This document shows positions 13,001 to 22,384 of a DNA stretch of 64,000 bases, piece after piece (position 1 is the stretch's first letter; every line of letters begins with the position of its first letter). The translations under genes and the position numbers were made by a program. Where the stretch lies: positions 11,168,038 through 11,232,037 of the forward strand of contig NC_040028.1 in NCBI RefSeq assembly GCF_000972845.2. The letters run 5' to 3'. The notes under the pieces were generated by a model. That model searched no databases. It had not been told where the DNA came from and saw only the letters and a program-made list of their open reading frames with translations. This stretch comes from Larimichthys crocea (Eukaryota > Chordata > Actinopteri > Sciaenidae).

Positions 13001-14211
13001 TGCAAGCATGTCTTGATGTCTTGATGTGTACCTTATCTGTCATAAGAAACCCAAAAGGGAGGACAGGCATCAGGGGACGAGGAGCGCTAAGACAACTTGG
13101 TCCAAACATGAGCGTAGACCTTGTGATTACACGGTAGGTCATCTCATGTTTTAAAATGTTGTTTTACCACCACTGGCACAATCTAAGACTTTGAAACTGG
13201 ATTTTTAGCTGGCGAGACGGCAAACCACCTGTTTTGGAGTACCTGGAGGTGTCTGGCGAGAGCCAAGGAGCCTTTAGTCTACCTGGGGTGAGTGCCACTG
13301 TTTGTTTTCTTCATATAAACGTCATCTAAACTTTTTGAATGTACTTTTCTGATGTGATTTTTGAAACCTTCAGGGATTCCTCGAAGCTACTGACCACTTG
13401 CCAAAGGATCTAGAGAGAACTATGGGAAGGACGCTGTATAAAAAACTAAATGAGAAACTATCAGATGGAGAAAAGGTAGGTCTGATTAACACTTTGGTTT
13501 GTCTCGAGCAAGTCGGACAAACATGTATGTTGTGCATGTTGTAATGTATATTTTTGTTGAAAAAGCCAATAGTCGGTGCAATAAAAAAAAACTTAAACCA
13601 AATCTGGCCAGGAAAGTCTCCAGGTTGAGGTATACAGCCACGGAAGCAAATAAAGTGGGTCAACCATACACTACACTAACAGGTGTTTCTCATCTTTAGC
13701 GTGCTGTTATTGATTTGAACGAGTCGGACAAGAAGACGGAAAAATCTCTGCTGTTGATTTGATTACCGTTTAAGAATTAAATGAATAATAACAGTGATTT
13801 TTTCGACTCTGACGCTGTGGAGCTTGTTAAGTCTTGACCTGTAGTTGCCGTGTTACTGTGTTTTAGGCGTTTCAGGGTTACGTGGATGACGCCAGGAACA
13901 CAGATAACGCCTGGGTGGAAACCACCGCCTTAAACATTCACCTGGACAGAGGGAGCCAGATAATGGAAGATATTGAAAAAAAGGTGAGAACATTATGTTT
14001 TTTATTCTTTTAAAATATGTAGAACGCCCACTGATGGATGCTACAGTATGTATACTACGTACTGATCATTGTTTGGTGATTATTCTGCTCTCAGTTGATG
14101 AAAAACCAGGGTCATCTTCGGTGGCAGGAGGTGAGCAGCAAAACCAGACTCAACTCAAACCAAAGAGATATTCTGCGACGGGTCGCTATAGGGCACAACA
14201 GGAAGTTCTGA
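1021..14211 (+). CDS. trpm2: TRPM2, ADP-ribose-gated Ca2+-permeable cation channel (32 coding exons, 1489 aa)
   Basis: Coding exons: 1021-1202, 1467-1635, 1748-1928, 3485-3648, 3761-3941, 4046-4107, 4179-4379, 4485-4587, 5642-5754, 6357-6728, 7022-7159, 7257-7386, 7480-7625, 7773-7885, 8736-8834, 8923-9211, 9306-9424, 9516-9648, 9833-10004, 10828-11008, 11106-11287, 11498-11630, 11948-12035, 12270-12354, 12450-12595, 12703-12758, 12920-12949, 13047-13133, 13209-13287, 13374-13475, 13867-13983, 14095-14211. All junctions are GT-AG and every phase matches. The sum is 4470 nt, close to human TRPM2 (1503 aa). The start has a good context (A at -3, G at +4) and an upstream in-frame stop. Order of parts: N-terminal MHR domains (VTGGAKNF near residue 140), six membrane segments (about 725-1090), a TRP helix ([10 protein letters not shown]), a coiled coil, then NUDT9-H. 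Ca2+-site residues are present: E878, Q881, N904 and D907. The NUDT9-H domain separates TRPM2 from TRPM4, TRPM5 and TRPM8. In this family, ADP-ribose with Ca2+ opens the channel during oxidative stress. Confidence 0.96.
1929..3484 (+). other. trpm2 intron 3
   Basis: This intron starts with a GT-rich run (about 1941-1966) right after the donor. A segment near 2800-2870 ('attagcttagcttgcc ... aagactagaagcagg') resembles a dispersed teleost repeat. ORFs inside it match nothing I recognise and read through no splice site that I trust. Confidence 0.4.
5028..5226 (+). repeat. Dispersed teleost repeat in trpm2 intron 8
   Basis: The segment has the recognisable order 'ttaattggtgactctaaatt', 'ttgtccagggtgtacccc', 'cagctgggataggtt' and a tail of ATGG-type repeats ('aatggacggatggatg'). 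I know this string from memory as a widespread interspersed repeat of ray-finned fish; its class is not assignable by eye. The adjacent GC-rich 'ggggcgggg' belongs to its head or flank. Confidence 0.6.
6014..6240. repeat. Repeat fragments in trpm2 intron 9
   Basis: Two short pieces occur side by side. 'cagaatcagaatcactttta' at about 6018 resembles a common fish repeat terminus. 'aaaggtccaatgtgtcagat' at about 6108 matches the terminal sequence of the MITE-like family found complete at 21.03 and 29.98 kb. The rest of the intron shows nothing. Confidence 0.5.
7886..8735 (+). other. trpm2 intron 14
   Basis: This 850-base AT-rich intron separates S1 from the unusual S1-S2 linker exon. I see no gene, strong repeat or RNA in it. 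A short 'ccacctagtggcagcaag' motif near 8630 may be a repeat fragment. Confidence 0.4.
8736..8834 (+). other. trpm2: trpm2 S1-S2 linker exon, 99 nt, frame-neutral
   Basis: The exon is 99 bases long and starts and ends in the same phase (2), so skipping it would keep the frame. It encodes a highly charged stretch after S1 (for example [20 protein letters not shown]). Together with the first third of the next exon it makes a linker longer than I recall for mammalian TRPM2. Confidence 0.75.
9833..11008 (+). other. trpm2: trpm2 pore exons (S5, pore helix, filter, S6)
   Basis: The exon at 9833-10004 encodes S5 and the pore helix, ending in an FGNFP filter at about residues 1014-1018. The exon at 10828-11008 encodes the outer pore, with Cys1031 and Cys1042 in the spacing of the conserved TRPM2 cysteine pair, followed by S6 ([15 protein letters not shown]). 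Mammalian TRPM2 has FGQIP at the filter, so residue 1016 is Asn where Gln is usual. The 823-base intron between these exons shows nothing recognisable. Confidence 0.9.
12920..12949 (+). other. trpm2: trpm2 30-nt microexon
   Basis: This is a very short exon (tttttgcag acceptor, gtatga donor) encoding [10 protein letters not shown] in the linker between the coiled coil and NUDT9-H. It is a multiple of three and flanked by equal phases, so inclusion may be optional. It is needed only for phase continuity as a unit of three, so it could also be absent from some transcripts. Confidence 0.7.
13047..14211 (+). other. trpm2: trpm2 NUDT9-homology domain exons
   Basis: Five exons encode the C-terminal ADP-ribose-binding region, from [11 protein letters not shown] to the stop codon. 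Recognition comes from GRTGxRGRG, the LPGG turn, and [16 protein letters not shown], the most conserved stretch of NUDT9-H domains. The Nudix box is degraded. The position of the glutamate after the glycine is Asp1385, and the REXXEE core reads RTMGRT (1393-1398) with no glutamate. Hydrolase activity is therefore not expected, while ligand binding may remain. Confidence 0.88.
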
Positions 14212-14440
14212 TGTTCACGCTGCTGTAGCTGTAAATGTGCCTCTCCGCGGGTTTTCTTCTGCCTCTACGTGTGGCCTTTTGTCACGGCTGACGTAGATGA
14301 AATCACTGAAAGCACTCGTGGAAAAAGAAACCATGAAGCCATAATGTTATGCTGCTGTGGATTATTTTTTCCTGCTGTTTTGCACAAATGTCACAAACTG
14401 AATGTTTAGCCAATAAACTGTGCCGTGTGTCAGCGTTCAT
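14212..14440 (+). promoter_or_regulatory. trpm2: trpm2 3' UTR and polyA signal
   Basis: The sequence after the TGA stop contains a canonical AATAAA at 14412-14417, followed by a GT-rich stretch ('ctgtgccgtgtgtcagcg'). This fits a cleavage site near 14430-14440 and a short 3' UTR of about 220 bases. Confidence 0.75.
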
Positions 14441-14464
14441 ACACGTTCAATAAGGGTAAATACT

Positions 14465-15150
14465 TCAGTGGTGCAAGGTGTCTAAGTACACACTCAGATA
14501 TGGTAAGATTTGCCAGTATTTGCATTTTGTTCTGCTTCATACTATTGTAGTTTTTAATCCACTATATGTATTTGATAACTATAGTAGTTACTTTGCAGAT
14601 TATAACCAACAAATTAATTAATTAATTATTTTCACCATACTGCATAATGAATCATTTTCTTTTTGGTACTTTAAGTTAAGTTTGATGCGAATACTTTTGT
14701 ACTGTTTTTTTTTTTTTTAAGTGAACTTTTGAAACATGTAGCAGAGTATTTCTTCACTGTGATACTGCTACTGAAATGTGAATACTTCTTCCACCTCTAC
14801 TGCATATTGTCTCAGTGACTGCACACTTTACTGCATTTATCCGACAGTACAGTTCAGTTATTTTCTCATTAAAAACATACAAATCATCTTACTGTATATA
14901 GAATGATGCACTATTACTGATTAAACTAAGCACCTCTATAGTTCTCAAGTAGCTCGACTAACACACGTTAAAATGTGATACATCATTATAAACAGCCCAG
15001 TAATATAGCCTACAGTATATGATATTATAAACCTGTCAAAGGTACCATGCTGCATAATGAGGGCTTTTATTTTTGCTGCTAATAGCTGCAAATGTACTTG
15101 TAATAAGGGTATTTTTTACTTTGTGCTGTAACGCCTCCTCGGAGTAATTA
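14465..15150. repeat. Dispersed 'aagtacttgtact' repeat copy, decayed
   Basis: The segment opens with 'cagtggtgcaaggtgtctaa' and contains 'actttgcagatta' and 'actgcataatga', and near 14790 'aatacttcttccacc'. I recall this order as a very common teleost repeat of unknown class. Another partial copy starts at 15958, and fragments lie near 640 and 57740. No gene is present. Confidence 0.6.
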
Positions 15151-15957
15151 TTCCACCACTAAAATGCTTTACCTGCTCCTCTATTTGTGTATATGTCTTA
15201 ATGTCATATGTGACTGTAATGAAGCACTCTTGGCCTTAATAATTATTTAAAAAAGAAAGGAAGAAGTAACAAACTTTTCTCACTGTTTTTCTGTTTTGTT
15301 TTAATATGAAAGTCTGTTTTTATTATGAGGTTTTTCTCAGTACAGGGAACTTGTTGCATGCTCCTTTTTTTGTTATCTGTGTTTTTGTCCTCTTGCCAAG
15401 CATGCAGCCTTGCGGTAGTTTCGGAGCAGCCTCTGAGTGCGCTCATTGGCTCAAACAAAGGTGGCCAGACAACGCAGTATCGGTCTCACACCCTCCTTCA
15501 TTCCGCTAATGTTTTTTTTTCTTCCTCATTCAGATAAATCAATTATTCCCCCTTCAGCAGTAAACATACAGACTTTAGTGTGAAGTCAATATGTGGCCTG
15601 GTGAACTGATTGTAAAGTTGCTGCAGACAGCGTGAATCAATTAAAAGTCATTTCATTTGTAAATATTAATCTCTGTAGGCAATCCTGCACAGCAGTAAAG
15701 TGTCTCATGTGTTCTGCCTTCATCGTTAGTATTTGTCCTGTAAATCCCCGGCGGCGTCGGAGCCAATAAAAACACACAAAAGCTATTTATAACCACAGCG
15801 TCAGAGAGAGGAGAAAAACCAAGAGCTGCCACTCTGATCGTTTTTCTTGATACCACAGAGAGTCACTGCTCTCTGATCACTTTAATGTTTGTGTAAATAA
15901 AGTGGATTTGATAAGATGGTTTTAATCAAATATAATTATGGAGAACCTCTCTCTATC
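15151..15957. other. Intergenic, nothing recognised
   Basis: The sequence is unique-looking and AT-rich. A CCAAT (15763) and a TATTTATAA (15784) sit 20 bases apart, but no transcript structure follows. ORFs here are short and unlike any family I know. Confidence 0.4.
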
Positions 15958-16170
15958 AGTGGTGGCATGCAACTAAGTACATTTACTCCAAAGTATACCA
16001 CTTACAAATTTGCGGTACTTGTACTTAACTTTTGTATTTCTACTATTTTTTGCTGCTTTATACTTCTTTTTATTTATTTATTTTTTACTTTTTACGTATA
16101 TAAAATGTCATATACACATACAGTGCTTAACACATGTCAGAGATCATCCAGCATCATACATTTTTTTAAT
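15958..16170. repeat. Second 'aagtacttgtact' repeat copy, partial
   Basis: The copy begins 'cagtggtggcatgcaactaa' and continues with 'gtacatttactcc', 'ggtacttgtacttaac' and 'ctgctttatacttct', the same order as the repeat beginning at 14465. It fades into AT-rich DNA. Confidence 0.6.
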
Positions 16171-17759
16171 GCAAACTCCTCCGTTTTCTTTTTTATTCCA
16201 AAATTTTGAGCCGGACTCACTGGACTTCTCTGAGAAGTCAGAAATTATTAAACCACTAAAATACTTCTTCTGTTAAGGAATGCAAGTAAATGACTATAAT
16301 TTGACATCTTAATAAAAAAACTAATAACCTGGCTTTTCACTATTGTTCTTTTTCTCTAAAATTCATGGATATGAATTATAATCATTATATTTTAGCATAA
16401 AAAATATCATTTTGGTTAAAGAGCGTCTACATACTGCTGTATTAACCATTACAGAAACATAAAAAAATATATATTTGGTAATTACCAATGCTGTTGATTT
16501 AGGGCAGCTGTGGCTTAAACATTACATTGGGTGGTGGTCTAATAAATTTGTTAAGCACTGTACATGTGACACATACACTGGAAGCATACGCTAAGAGATG
16601 CTTTTGAAGTTACACTTGTTGTCCACACACCTCATATTGAAATATTTCCTCCTCCATAAAAGGAGGAAACATGAGTAACAGAGTCAAGTTGTACTTTTTA
16701 CTGCACTATTTAAGAATTTAAGTTACAATATAATAATTTATAATAAGATTATATGTACAAAATCTAATCTAGAAATTATGGCGAGGGGAGTTTGAATGCA
16801 GTAAATGCTGCAATATGCTGTTGCATTTTGTTTTAGAGACTGCACATTTGATTGTCAAAAGCAGACAAGCATACAAGATAAGATAGATTTAGATTTTTTT
16901 ATGTATTATTTTCACATGTCTGTGGACAGCAAAGAAACTAACTGACCGAGAAAACAATTTGATATAGGTCCACTAATATCTCAATTCTATATAGAGACTG
17001 AAACTAAACACAATGGGAACATACATGTACATACGCGATTTATCATAATTCCACAATTTGTTTTTAATTTTTGTCTGCTGTGAGGACAGTCCATGCATGA
17101 TACTGTACTGGATTGATGACACTGTGTGGTCAGAAGAAAACAAACAAAAATGTACAGTGGCTAGACAGAAAATAAACATTAGTTTGGATATAATGAATTG
17201 CATGCCTGTTTTGCAATATGTGACTTGTAGGTCAATACTTGTCTATTATATTTATTCGCATTACAAAAATCAAGTGGAGTCAAGTTCATTTACAGTGTCT
17301 CTCCTTGTCCCTATGATATACCACACAGGATTTGTCCTTATTCCTGATTAACATAAGGAAAAACAATCTATATATGATCTCTATAGTTATATTTTTAAAT
17401 TAGTAAACTACCTACAATTTTAGAAATATGTACATGCAGGTACAGTGTCAACGGTCTTGGATTTGTATATGAAGGTTTTATAAAGTTGAGGACTATAGTC
17501 AGACTCGAGTTTGAAATTTTTTTTTTCTGTATATTAATGCAACTGGACATACATACATACATACATACGTTTTTACATCATACATCGTTTTTTTTAAATC
17601 TCTATTTGTAGTTCTATTTTTTATTTCTATACAAAAATTCTATTTAGTTTTTACTTTTTATATAGTTTGCACATGTTTAATTTCTTTGCACGTTTAACTT
17701 CCTTGCACAGGAATTTTAATTTCTTTTACTTGTTTTATGCACATAGTTTTTTATGCACA
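16171..17759. other. AT-rich intergenic DNA
   Basis: No gene or clear repeat family is visible. The only notable item is a short CATA run at about 17549-17566. ORFs of up to about 100 codons here lack coding character. Confidence 0.4.
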
Positions 17760-18214
17760 TATTTTGGGCTTCCAGCTCAAAAAACCCATGAAGTCTGCAG
17801 TCTTTCCCATATTGAACCGAAATGAGACAATTGAACCAAACTGAAGCAATTTAATGACACCTGGGGAAACCTGTGCAGGTGCTTTGAGTTTAGTAGATGA
17901 TTAGTGTGCCCTGCAAAATTTGGGCTGATTTCTTCACAACATTTTTGTTTCAATTCCTATTTTCGTGGGTTTTATGAGCTGGAAGCCCAAATTATGTAAA
18001 AATAAACAAATAAATACTTGAAATCGTTTGAATTGTGGACCCTGAATCTATCATCTATGAAAGTTTAACCTTTTTAATGGAATTATGGAAATAAGCAAAC
18101 TTTTCTATAATATTCTAATTTTTTGGAAAGGGTCTATACTTTGTTCTTGTTATTACTATTATATACTGTTATTATACTGTTATTTACAATAACACTACCA
18201 TCATACCATCAATA

Positions 18215-18220
<6 letters not shown>

Positions 18221-18305
<85 letters not shown>
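18221..18305. repeat. (TATC)n microsatellite, first array
   Basis: About 21 uninterrupted TATC units run up to the assembly gap. The array almost certainly caused the gap. Confidence 0.95.
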
Positions 18306-18309
18306 AGGT

Positions 18310-18319
18310 NNNNNNNNNN
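18310..18319. other. Assembly gap (10 N)
   Basis: Ten unknown bases lie directly after a TATC array and directly before an exact copy of the sequence that precedes the array. True gap length is unknown. Confidence 0.99.
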
Positions 18320-18410
18320 TATACTTTGTTCTTGTTATTACTATTATATACTGTTATTATACTGTTATTTACAATAACACTACCATCATACCATCAATAC
18401 TATTACCATC

Positions 18411-18411
<1 letters not shown>

Positions 18412-18464
<53 letters not shown>
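18412..18464. repeat. (TATC)n microsatellite, second array
   Basis: About 13 TATC units follow the second exact copy of the 86-base flank. A corrupted version with scattered changes appears near 19310-19395. Confidence 0.9.
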
Positions 18465-19840
18465 ATATTTTTCTAGGTTTCGTCATGTTTCCCTAGTCCC
18501 AGTTCTGTAAGTCTGGTTCTTGGTTGCTATATTATGATATGCCACGCTCGCCCCCTCATATCAGAGATAGATAAGGGTCCCCAAAATTTCAAAACGATTT
18601 CAAGTATTTATTTGTTGCTTTGTTTTGTTACATATTTGGGGCTGCCAGCTCAAAAAACCATGAAGGCGCAATCTTCCACCTTCCCAGATTGAACCAACTG
18701 AGACAACGGAACAAAACGAAGCATTTAATACAGACCCTGGGAAACCTGTGCAAGGGCGTTGGAGTTTTAGTCGAATGATTAGTGTGCCCTGCAAAAGGTT
18801 GCTGATTCTTCACAACATTTTTAATTCCTAGTTTTGCCGTGTTTATGAGACTGAAGCCCAATAAGTAAAAATAAACAAATAAAATCTTGAAATCGTTGAA
18901 TGTTGGGCACGCTTAATCATACATCTATAATAAAACCTTTTAAATGAATTTGGAGAAATAAGCAAACATTTTCTATAAATTCCAGTTTGTTTGGAAAGGG
19001 TCATACTTTGTGTCTTGTTATTACTAACTGATACTAAAATAAGCTTTATATATAACGGGTTTACAATACACACTACCATCATACCATCAAACTATTAAAC
19101 CATCATCTTGCCCTGCACACACCGTCTACCATGTATCTTTATTTTTGTTTTAAAGTGTCCGTGTCCCATTTCTGTGATTTTATTTTTTTTTTTTTTTCTA
19201 CACCTCATGTCAGTAAGCTATTGATTTTATTGGTATCAAATTAGCCAGCACTGCTAGGACGTACCTAATTCCCTTCAGGTAAGACTTCAGCATACTATCT
19301 AGCTTCAGGCTATCGATCTATCTATATCGATCGATCTATTCGTATCTATCGTATCTATCCCTACTAGTCTATCTATCTATCGAGCTATCTATCAATGAAT
19401 ACATAATATAGAAACAAAAGATGACATAAAATGAAAACAGGTAGCATAGAAATATAACGAATAGGAATATATATGTATAGGGTATGTATAATATATATAT
19501 ATGAAATAACACGAAATTAAAATTTCCGAATGAAATCCTGTGGCAAGGCAGTTAACCGTATAAAAGAATTAGAACTTCAAAACTATCTACAAGATACGAA
19601 CAAAATTAAAATCCTTTGTGTATAGCCAAATAACGAAATAAGACTACACAATGCAGCTTTTTTAAAAATTATGTTCTTCTTGCATTAAGCTACGAGAAAA
19701 TTCTCTATCGATCAATATTTTACGATATTCTAATTTTTGTTGGAAGGTCTGTACAATCCAGTCACAATGAACTCGGTTTCAGCTCTGACATGTGAGTGAA
19801 CAAGCAGGTTAGTCTACACACAGTGAAGAGTGGCTCCACC

Positions 19841-20060
19841 TCAGGTGTATAAGACGATCCCTGGGTTGCTGTAACGCCGGGTGGGGGGGGTGGTTACGGT
19901 CATAACAGTGTACGGACAACCGGATGCCCGACGGGACGTAAGCGCACGCTCACAAACTAACGCCTCGGATTGGACAGTAAGAATATGGACCGAGCGAAGC
20001 GAGAGCGAGAGCGAGCAGTTGGACATCTCAACGGAGCCAAACGGTATTATTAGGTTTTAT
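19841..20060 (+). promoter_or_regulatory. CpG-dense promoter-like block
   Basis: About twenty CpG dinucleotides fall in some 180 bases (19870-20050), in otherwise CpG-poor surroundings. A TATAAG lies at 19848 and an inverted CCAAT (GATTGG) at 19968. No coding exon follows. It could be the start of a non-coding first exon, for example a distal promoter of map3k13 about 24 kb downstream, or a CpG-rich repeat. Strand is inferred only from the TATA-like motif. Confidence 0.35.
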
Positions 20061-20640
20061 AAACGACCTTTTATCAAGAGACTGCATGCAACTTACAGTG
20101 ACATTAAAACCCCAGGTTTGTGGTAGTTGAACGAGAAACGGTTGTTTTGTTGACTGTGTTGGTGAAGCTAAATGTGCGGTGTACTTGGATAGCTGTCATT
20201 GACGGTCTATAATAATTGCATTAAGTCGCCGAGGCCAACTGTTACGGCTGAGTGTTTGTGTTTTATGAATGAGTCTTTAAGACCCTACTGTGGTCCACAA
20301 GACACGCTGTCCGTCTCATTTTCTGAACACCACGCCGCCTCGTATAAGTGTTAAATGTTAAAGTAAAGAGTTTTGATTCGCCTTCCATTATGTAACCAAG
20401 TGGACAGTCTTTGATCAGAGAAAGACTCTGCCCTTGCTGTTGAACCAGAGAGGAAATTAATGGGCTCTGCTGCAGTAGAGGAGGTAAATTAGAGGGGGTG
20501 TGAAGAAATGTTTGTTTTTGAGTAGATGTACTTTGTGTGGTTTGACACGTGGCGACACAAGAAAAAAGATAGAAGATGTTGCTTGGCATAGTGGGCTCGG
20601 AGTTTAGTTATGCCTTGAGTGAGGGTTTATATTGTGGTTG
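20061..20640. other. Intergenic, nothing recognised
   Basis: The DNA is unique-looking with no supported exon. A 108-codon minus-strand ORF at 20263-20589 has a low-complexity Ser/Gln-rich translation and matches nothing I know. Confidence 0.4.
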
Positions 20641-20790
20641 TTATATATAAAAAAGATATAATTATATATATTATTTTATAGTATTATATATATTCTGCTA
20701 TATATATTATACACACAACCACACACACAACATACAAACATACATTCATATACTACATACCATACATACATACATACATACACACAATGT
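20641..20790. repeat. AT and CATA simple repeats
   Basis: An AT-alternating stretch passes into ACAC and then CATA units ('catacatacatacatacat'). Confidence 0.9.
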
Positions 20791-21149
20791 ATGCACAACA
20801 AAAAGCCAGAAATTGGACAAAGTCATTGTTTTTGTAATCATAAATCTAGCTTGACGAAGTCCTAAATTAGTCCTCATTGCTGCTAACACATTTATAAAAC
20901 AGAGTAGGTAAAATATAAACAAGTTGAAATTATTACCGTTATCTTACCTGTTAAATAATCCAGTGTTTATTTATCTGTGATACAGTTCAATTATTGCAAT
21001 TAGTTTCTGAAACACAGAACAACACAAACACTAAAGCTCCACGTGTAGGATTTAGTTGCAACGAGTGTGTAGTTCTAGTTGCAACACCCTCGTCCACACC
21101 TAAGAAACTACGGCGATTGTGAAAACTGTTTAAGAAAAAATCTAGAGCA

Positions 21150-21340
21150 GGGGTCGGTCGGTACGAGTGGTTAAAGCTCCGCCCCTGTATGGAGGCTATA
21201 GTCCTCGCTGCAGCTGGCCCCGGTTCGAATCCCGCATCGGATGGCTAATTTACTGCGTGTCACTCCCCCTCTCTCTGCCCCCTGCTTCCTGTCTATCTTC
21301 AGCTGTACTATCAATAAAGGCATAAAAGGCCAAAAAAATA
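21150..21340 (+). mobile_element. tRNA-derived SINE with intact 10-bp target duplication
   Basis: The head resembles a Ser/Leu-type tRNA. It has an A-box-like 'acgagtggttaaagc' and a perfect B box GGTTCGAATCC. The body ends in a T/C-rich stretch and 'tcaataaaggcataaaagg'. The flanks ATCTAGAGCA at 21140-21149 and 21341-21350 are identical, which is the target-site duplication of an L1-type insertion. It is a retroposon and not a functional tRNA gene. Confidence 0.85.
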
Positions 21341-21458
21341 ATCTAGAGCAAATTATTATGTTTGTCCGCTCTGGGACCCACAGTGTGTGCAGATATAAAA
21401 GGCTTATTATTTAGGATTATACCCTAATGAAAGTTAGAAGTTTCTGATATATTTCTGT

Positions 21459-22348
21459 TAGGGATGCACCGATCCGATATTGGTATCGGTCCCAATATTT
21501 AAGAAAATTCTAGATCGGGTATCGGTGACAATGGGCCGATCCATATAGGCTGATCTATTCAGTCCAATTCGATGCTGTGCGCTGTGTGTGACGTCATACG
21601 CACGCAACACGCCGTGCGGCTATCTGGAACTTTTTCACACTACCTCAGCCAACAAACTTGACGGGCTGGTCTGAGGGGCGGTGGTAAAACTTCAAAGTTA
21701 TAACACAACCAACTTAATCAAGCACCTACAGAAATTACGCGCCAGAGAGTACGCAGAGTTCATTGAACTAGGGGTGTTGTTTGGCTCAGTTGGTAGAGCA
21801 GCCGCCCCATGTACGAAGGCTCAGCCCAGGTTTCGAATCCAACCTGTGGCTCTTTCCCGCATATCATTCCCCATCGCTTTCTCCCCACATTCCTGTCACT
21901 CTTCAGCTGTCTCTATTGAAAATAAAGCTTGAAAATGCCAAAGTTAATTGAACTGAGGAAACAAAAATGGAGGCGGTTTGAAGGAGATGAAGGAAAGAGG
22001 TGAAAAATTTCCACTTTTGTGTTGGATGTTAAAATCATTTTTGAACTAAACTAAACCATTACAAAGAGCTGACTGTTATTATTATTTATTATCAAGCTTG
22101 TGAAGCTATTGTTTTGTTTTAAGAATGTTGTACTGGTGTACATCTACTGTATATCTGTTTATTTGTTTTTAAAAAAAGAAAAAAAGAAATGTTTAAGTCC
22201 TGATGTTGCCTTGCACAAAAGAATGATCCCAGTCTTTTCCATACAATGAAACATACTGTTTGTTACCGTAACTCCCACTGTTTTTCTGTATCCGTAAACC
22301 TCAGATATCGGTATCAGAGGTGAAAAAAGCAGATTGGTGCATCCCTTA
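21459..22348 (+). mobile_element. hAT-like transposon remnant carrying a SINE
   Basis: Terminal inverted repeats are TAGGGATGCACCGATC at 21459 and its counterpart GATTGGTGCATCCCTTA ending at 22348. The 'gatgcaccgatccgatattgg' ends are familiar from teleost hAT elements. Inside, 21696-21760 translates as TTNLIKHLQKLRAREYAEF, like the C-terminal half of a BED zinc finger found in hAT transposases. The catalytic domain is missing, so it is a deleted, non-autonomous copy. A SINE is inserted at 21770-21946. I cannot find a clean 8-bp target duplication. Confidence 0.7.
21770..21946 (+). mobile_element. Second tRNA-derived SINE, inside the hAT remnant
   Basis: The head 'ggctcagttggtagagcagc' is a tRNA A-box region. 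The B box is 'gtttcgaatcc'. The tail 'tcagctgtctctattgaaaataaag' is of the same kind as the first SINE. The target duplication ATTGAACT at 21762-21769 and 21947-21954 is exact. It sits in the BED-like remnant and is therefore younger than the hAT copy. Confidence 0.82.
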
Positions 22349-22384
22349 TTTATATTCCCTTAGTCCTACACAGTGGACCTTTTA

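Larger units (their letters stand above)
17760..19750. repeat. Duplicated block around an assembly gap
   Basis: Bases 17760-18220 recur as an imperfect copy at about 18630-19110. Shared landmarks are 'ccagctcaaaaaac', 'gattagtgtgccctgcaaaa', 'aaaaataaacaaataaa' and 'tttggaaagggtc'. An 86-base segment (18135-18220) is repeated exactly at 18320-18405 on the other side of the N run. The second long copy differs mainly by small insertions and deletions in short runs. Near 19720-19750 the phrase 'gatattctaattttt' returns a third time. This is either a tandem duplication or badly polished gap-filling sequence. Confidence 0.75.
21033..22384 (+). mobile_element. MITE-like element split by a SINE and a hAT element
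   Basis: The left end reads 'gtgtaggatttag' (about 21045) and the right end is its inverted form ('cttagtcctacacagtggac', about 22357-22376). Between them are internal landmarks such as 'tttgtccgctctggga' and 'gcagatataaaaggctta'. The body is interrupted twice: by a tRNA-derived SINE at 21150-21340 and by a hAT-like element at 21459-22348. Removing both restores a contiguous copy of the family also seen at about 29.98, 32.7/33.25, 36.93 and 56.1 kb. It carries no ORF of its own and would need transposase from elsewhere. Confidence 0.65.

Noticed and set aside
15763..15960. CCAAT and TATA-like pair suggesting a promoter
   Set aside because: The spacing is plausible, but no CpG enrichment or exon follows and the DNA runs directly into a repeat.
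21150..21250. tRNA gene call
   Set aside because: The A-box and B-box signals belong to a SINE with a target duplication and a non-tRNA body. The cloverleaf 3' half does not follow.
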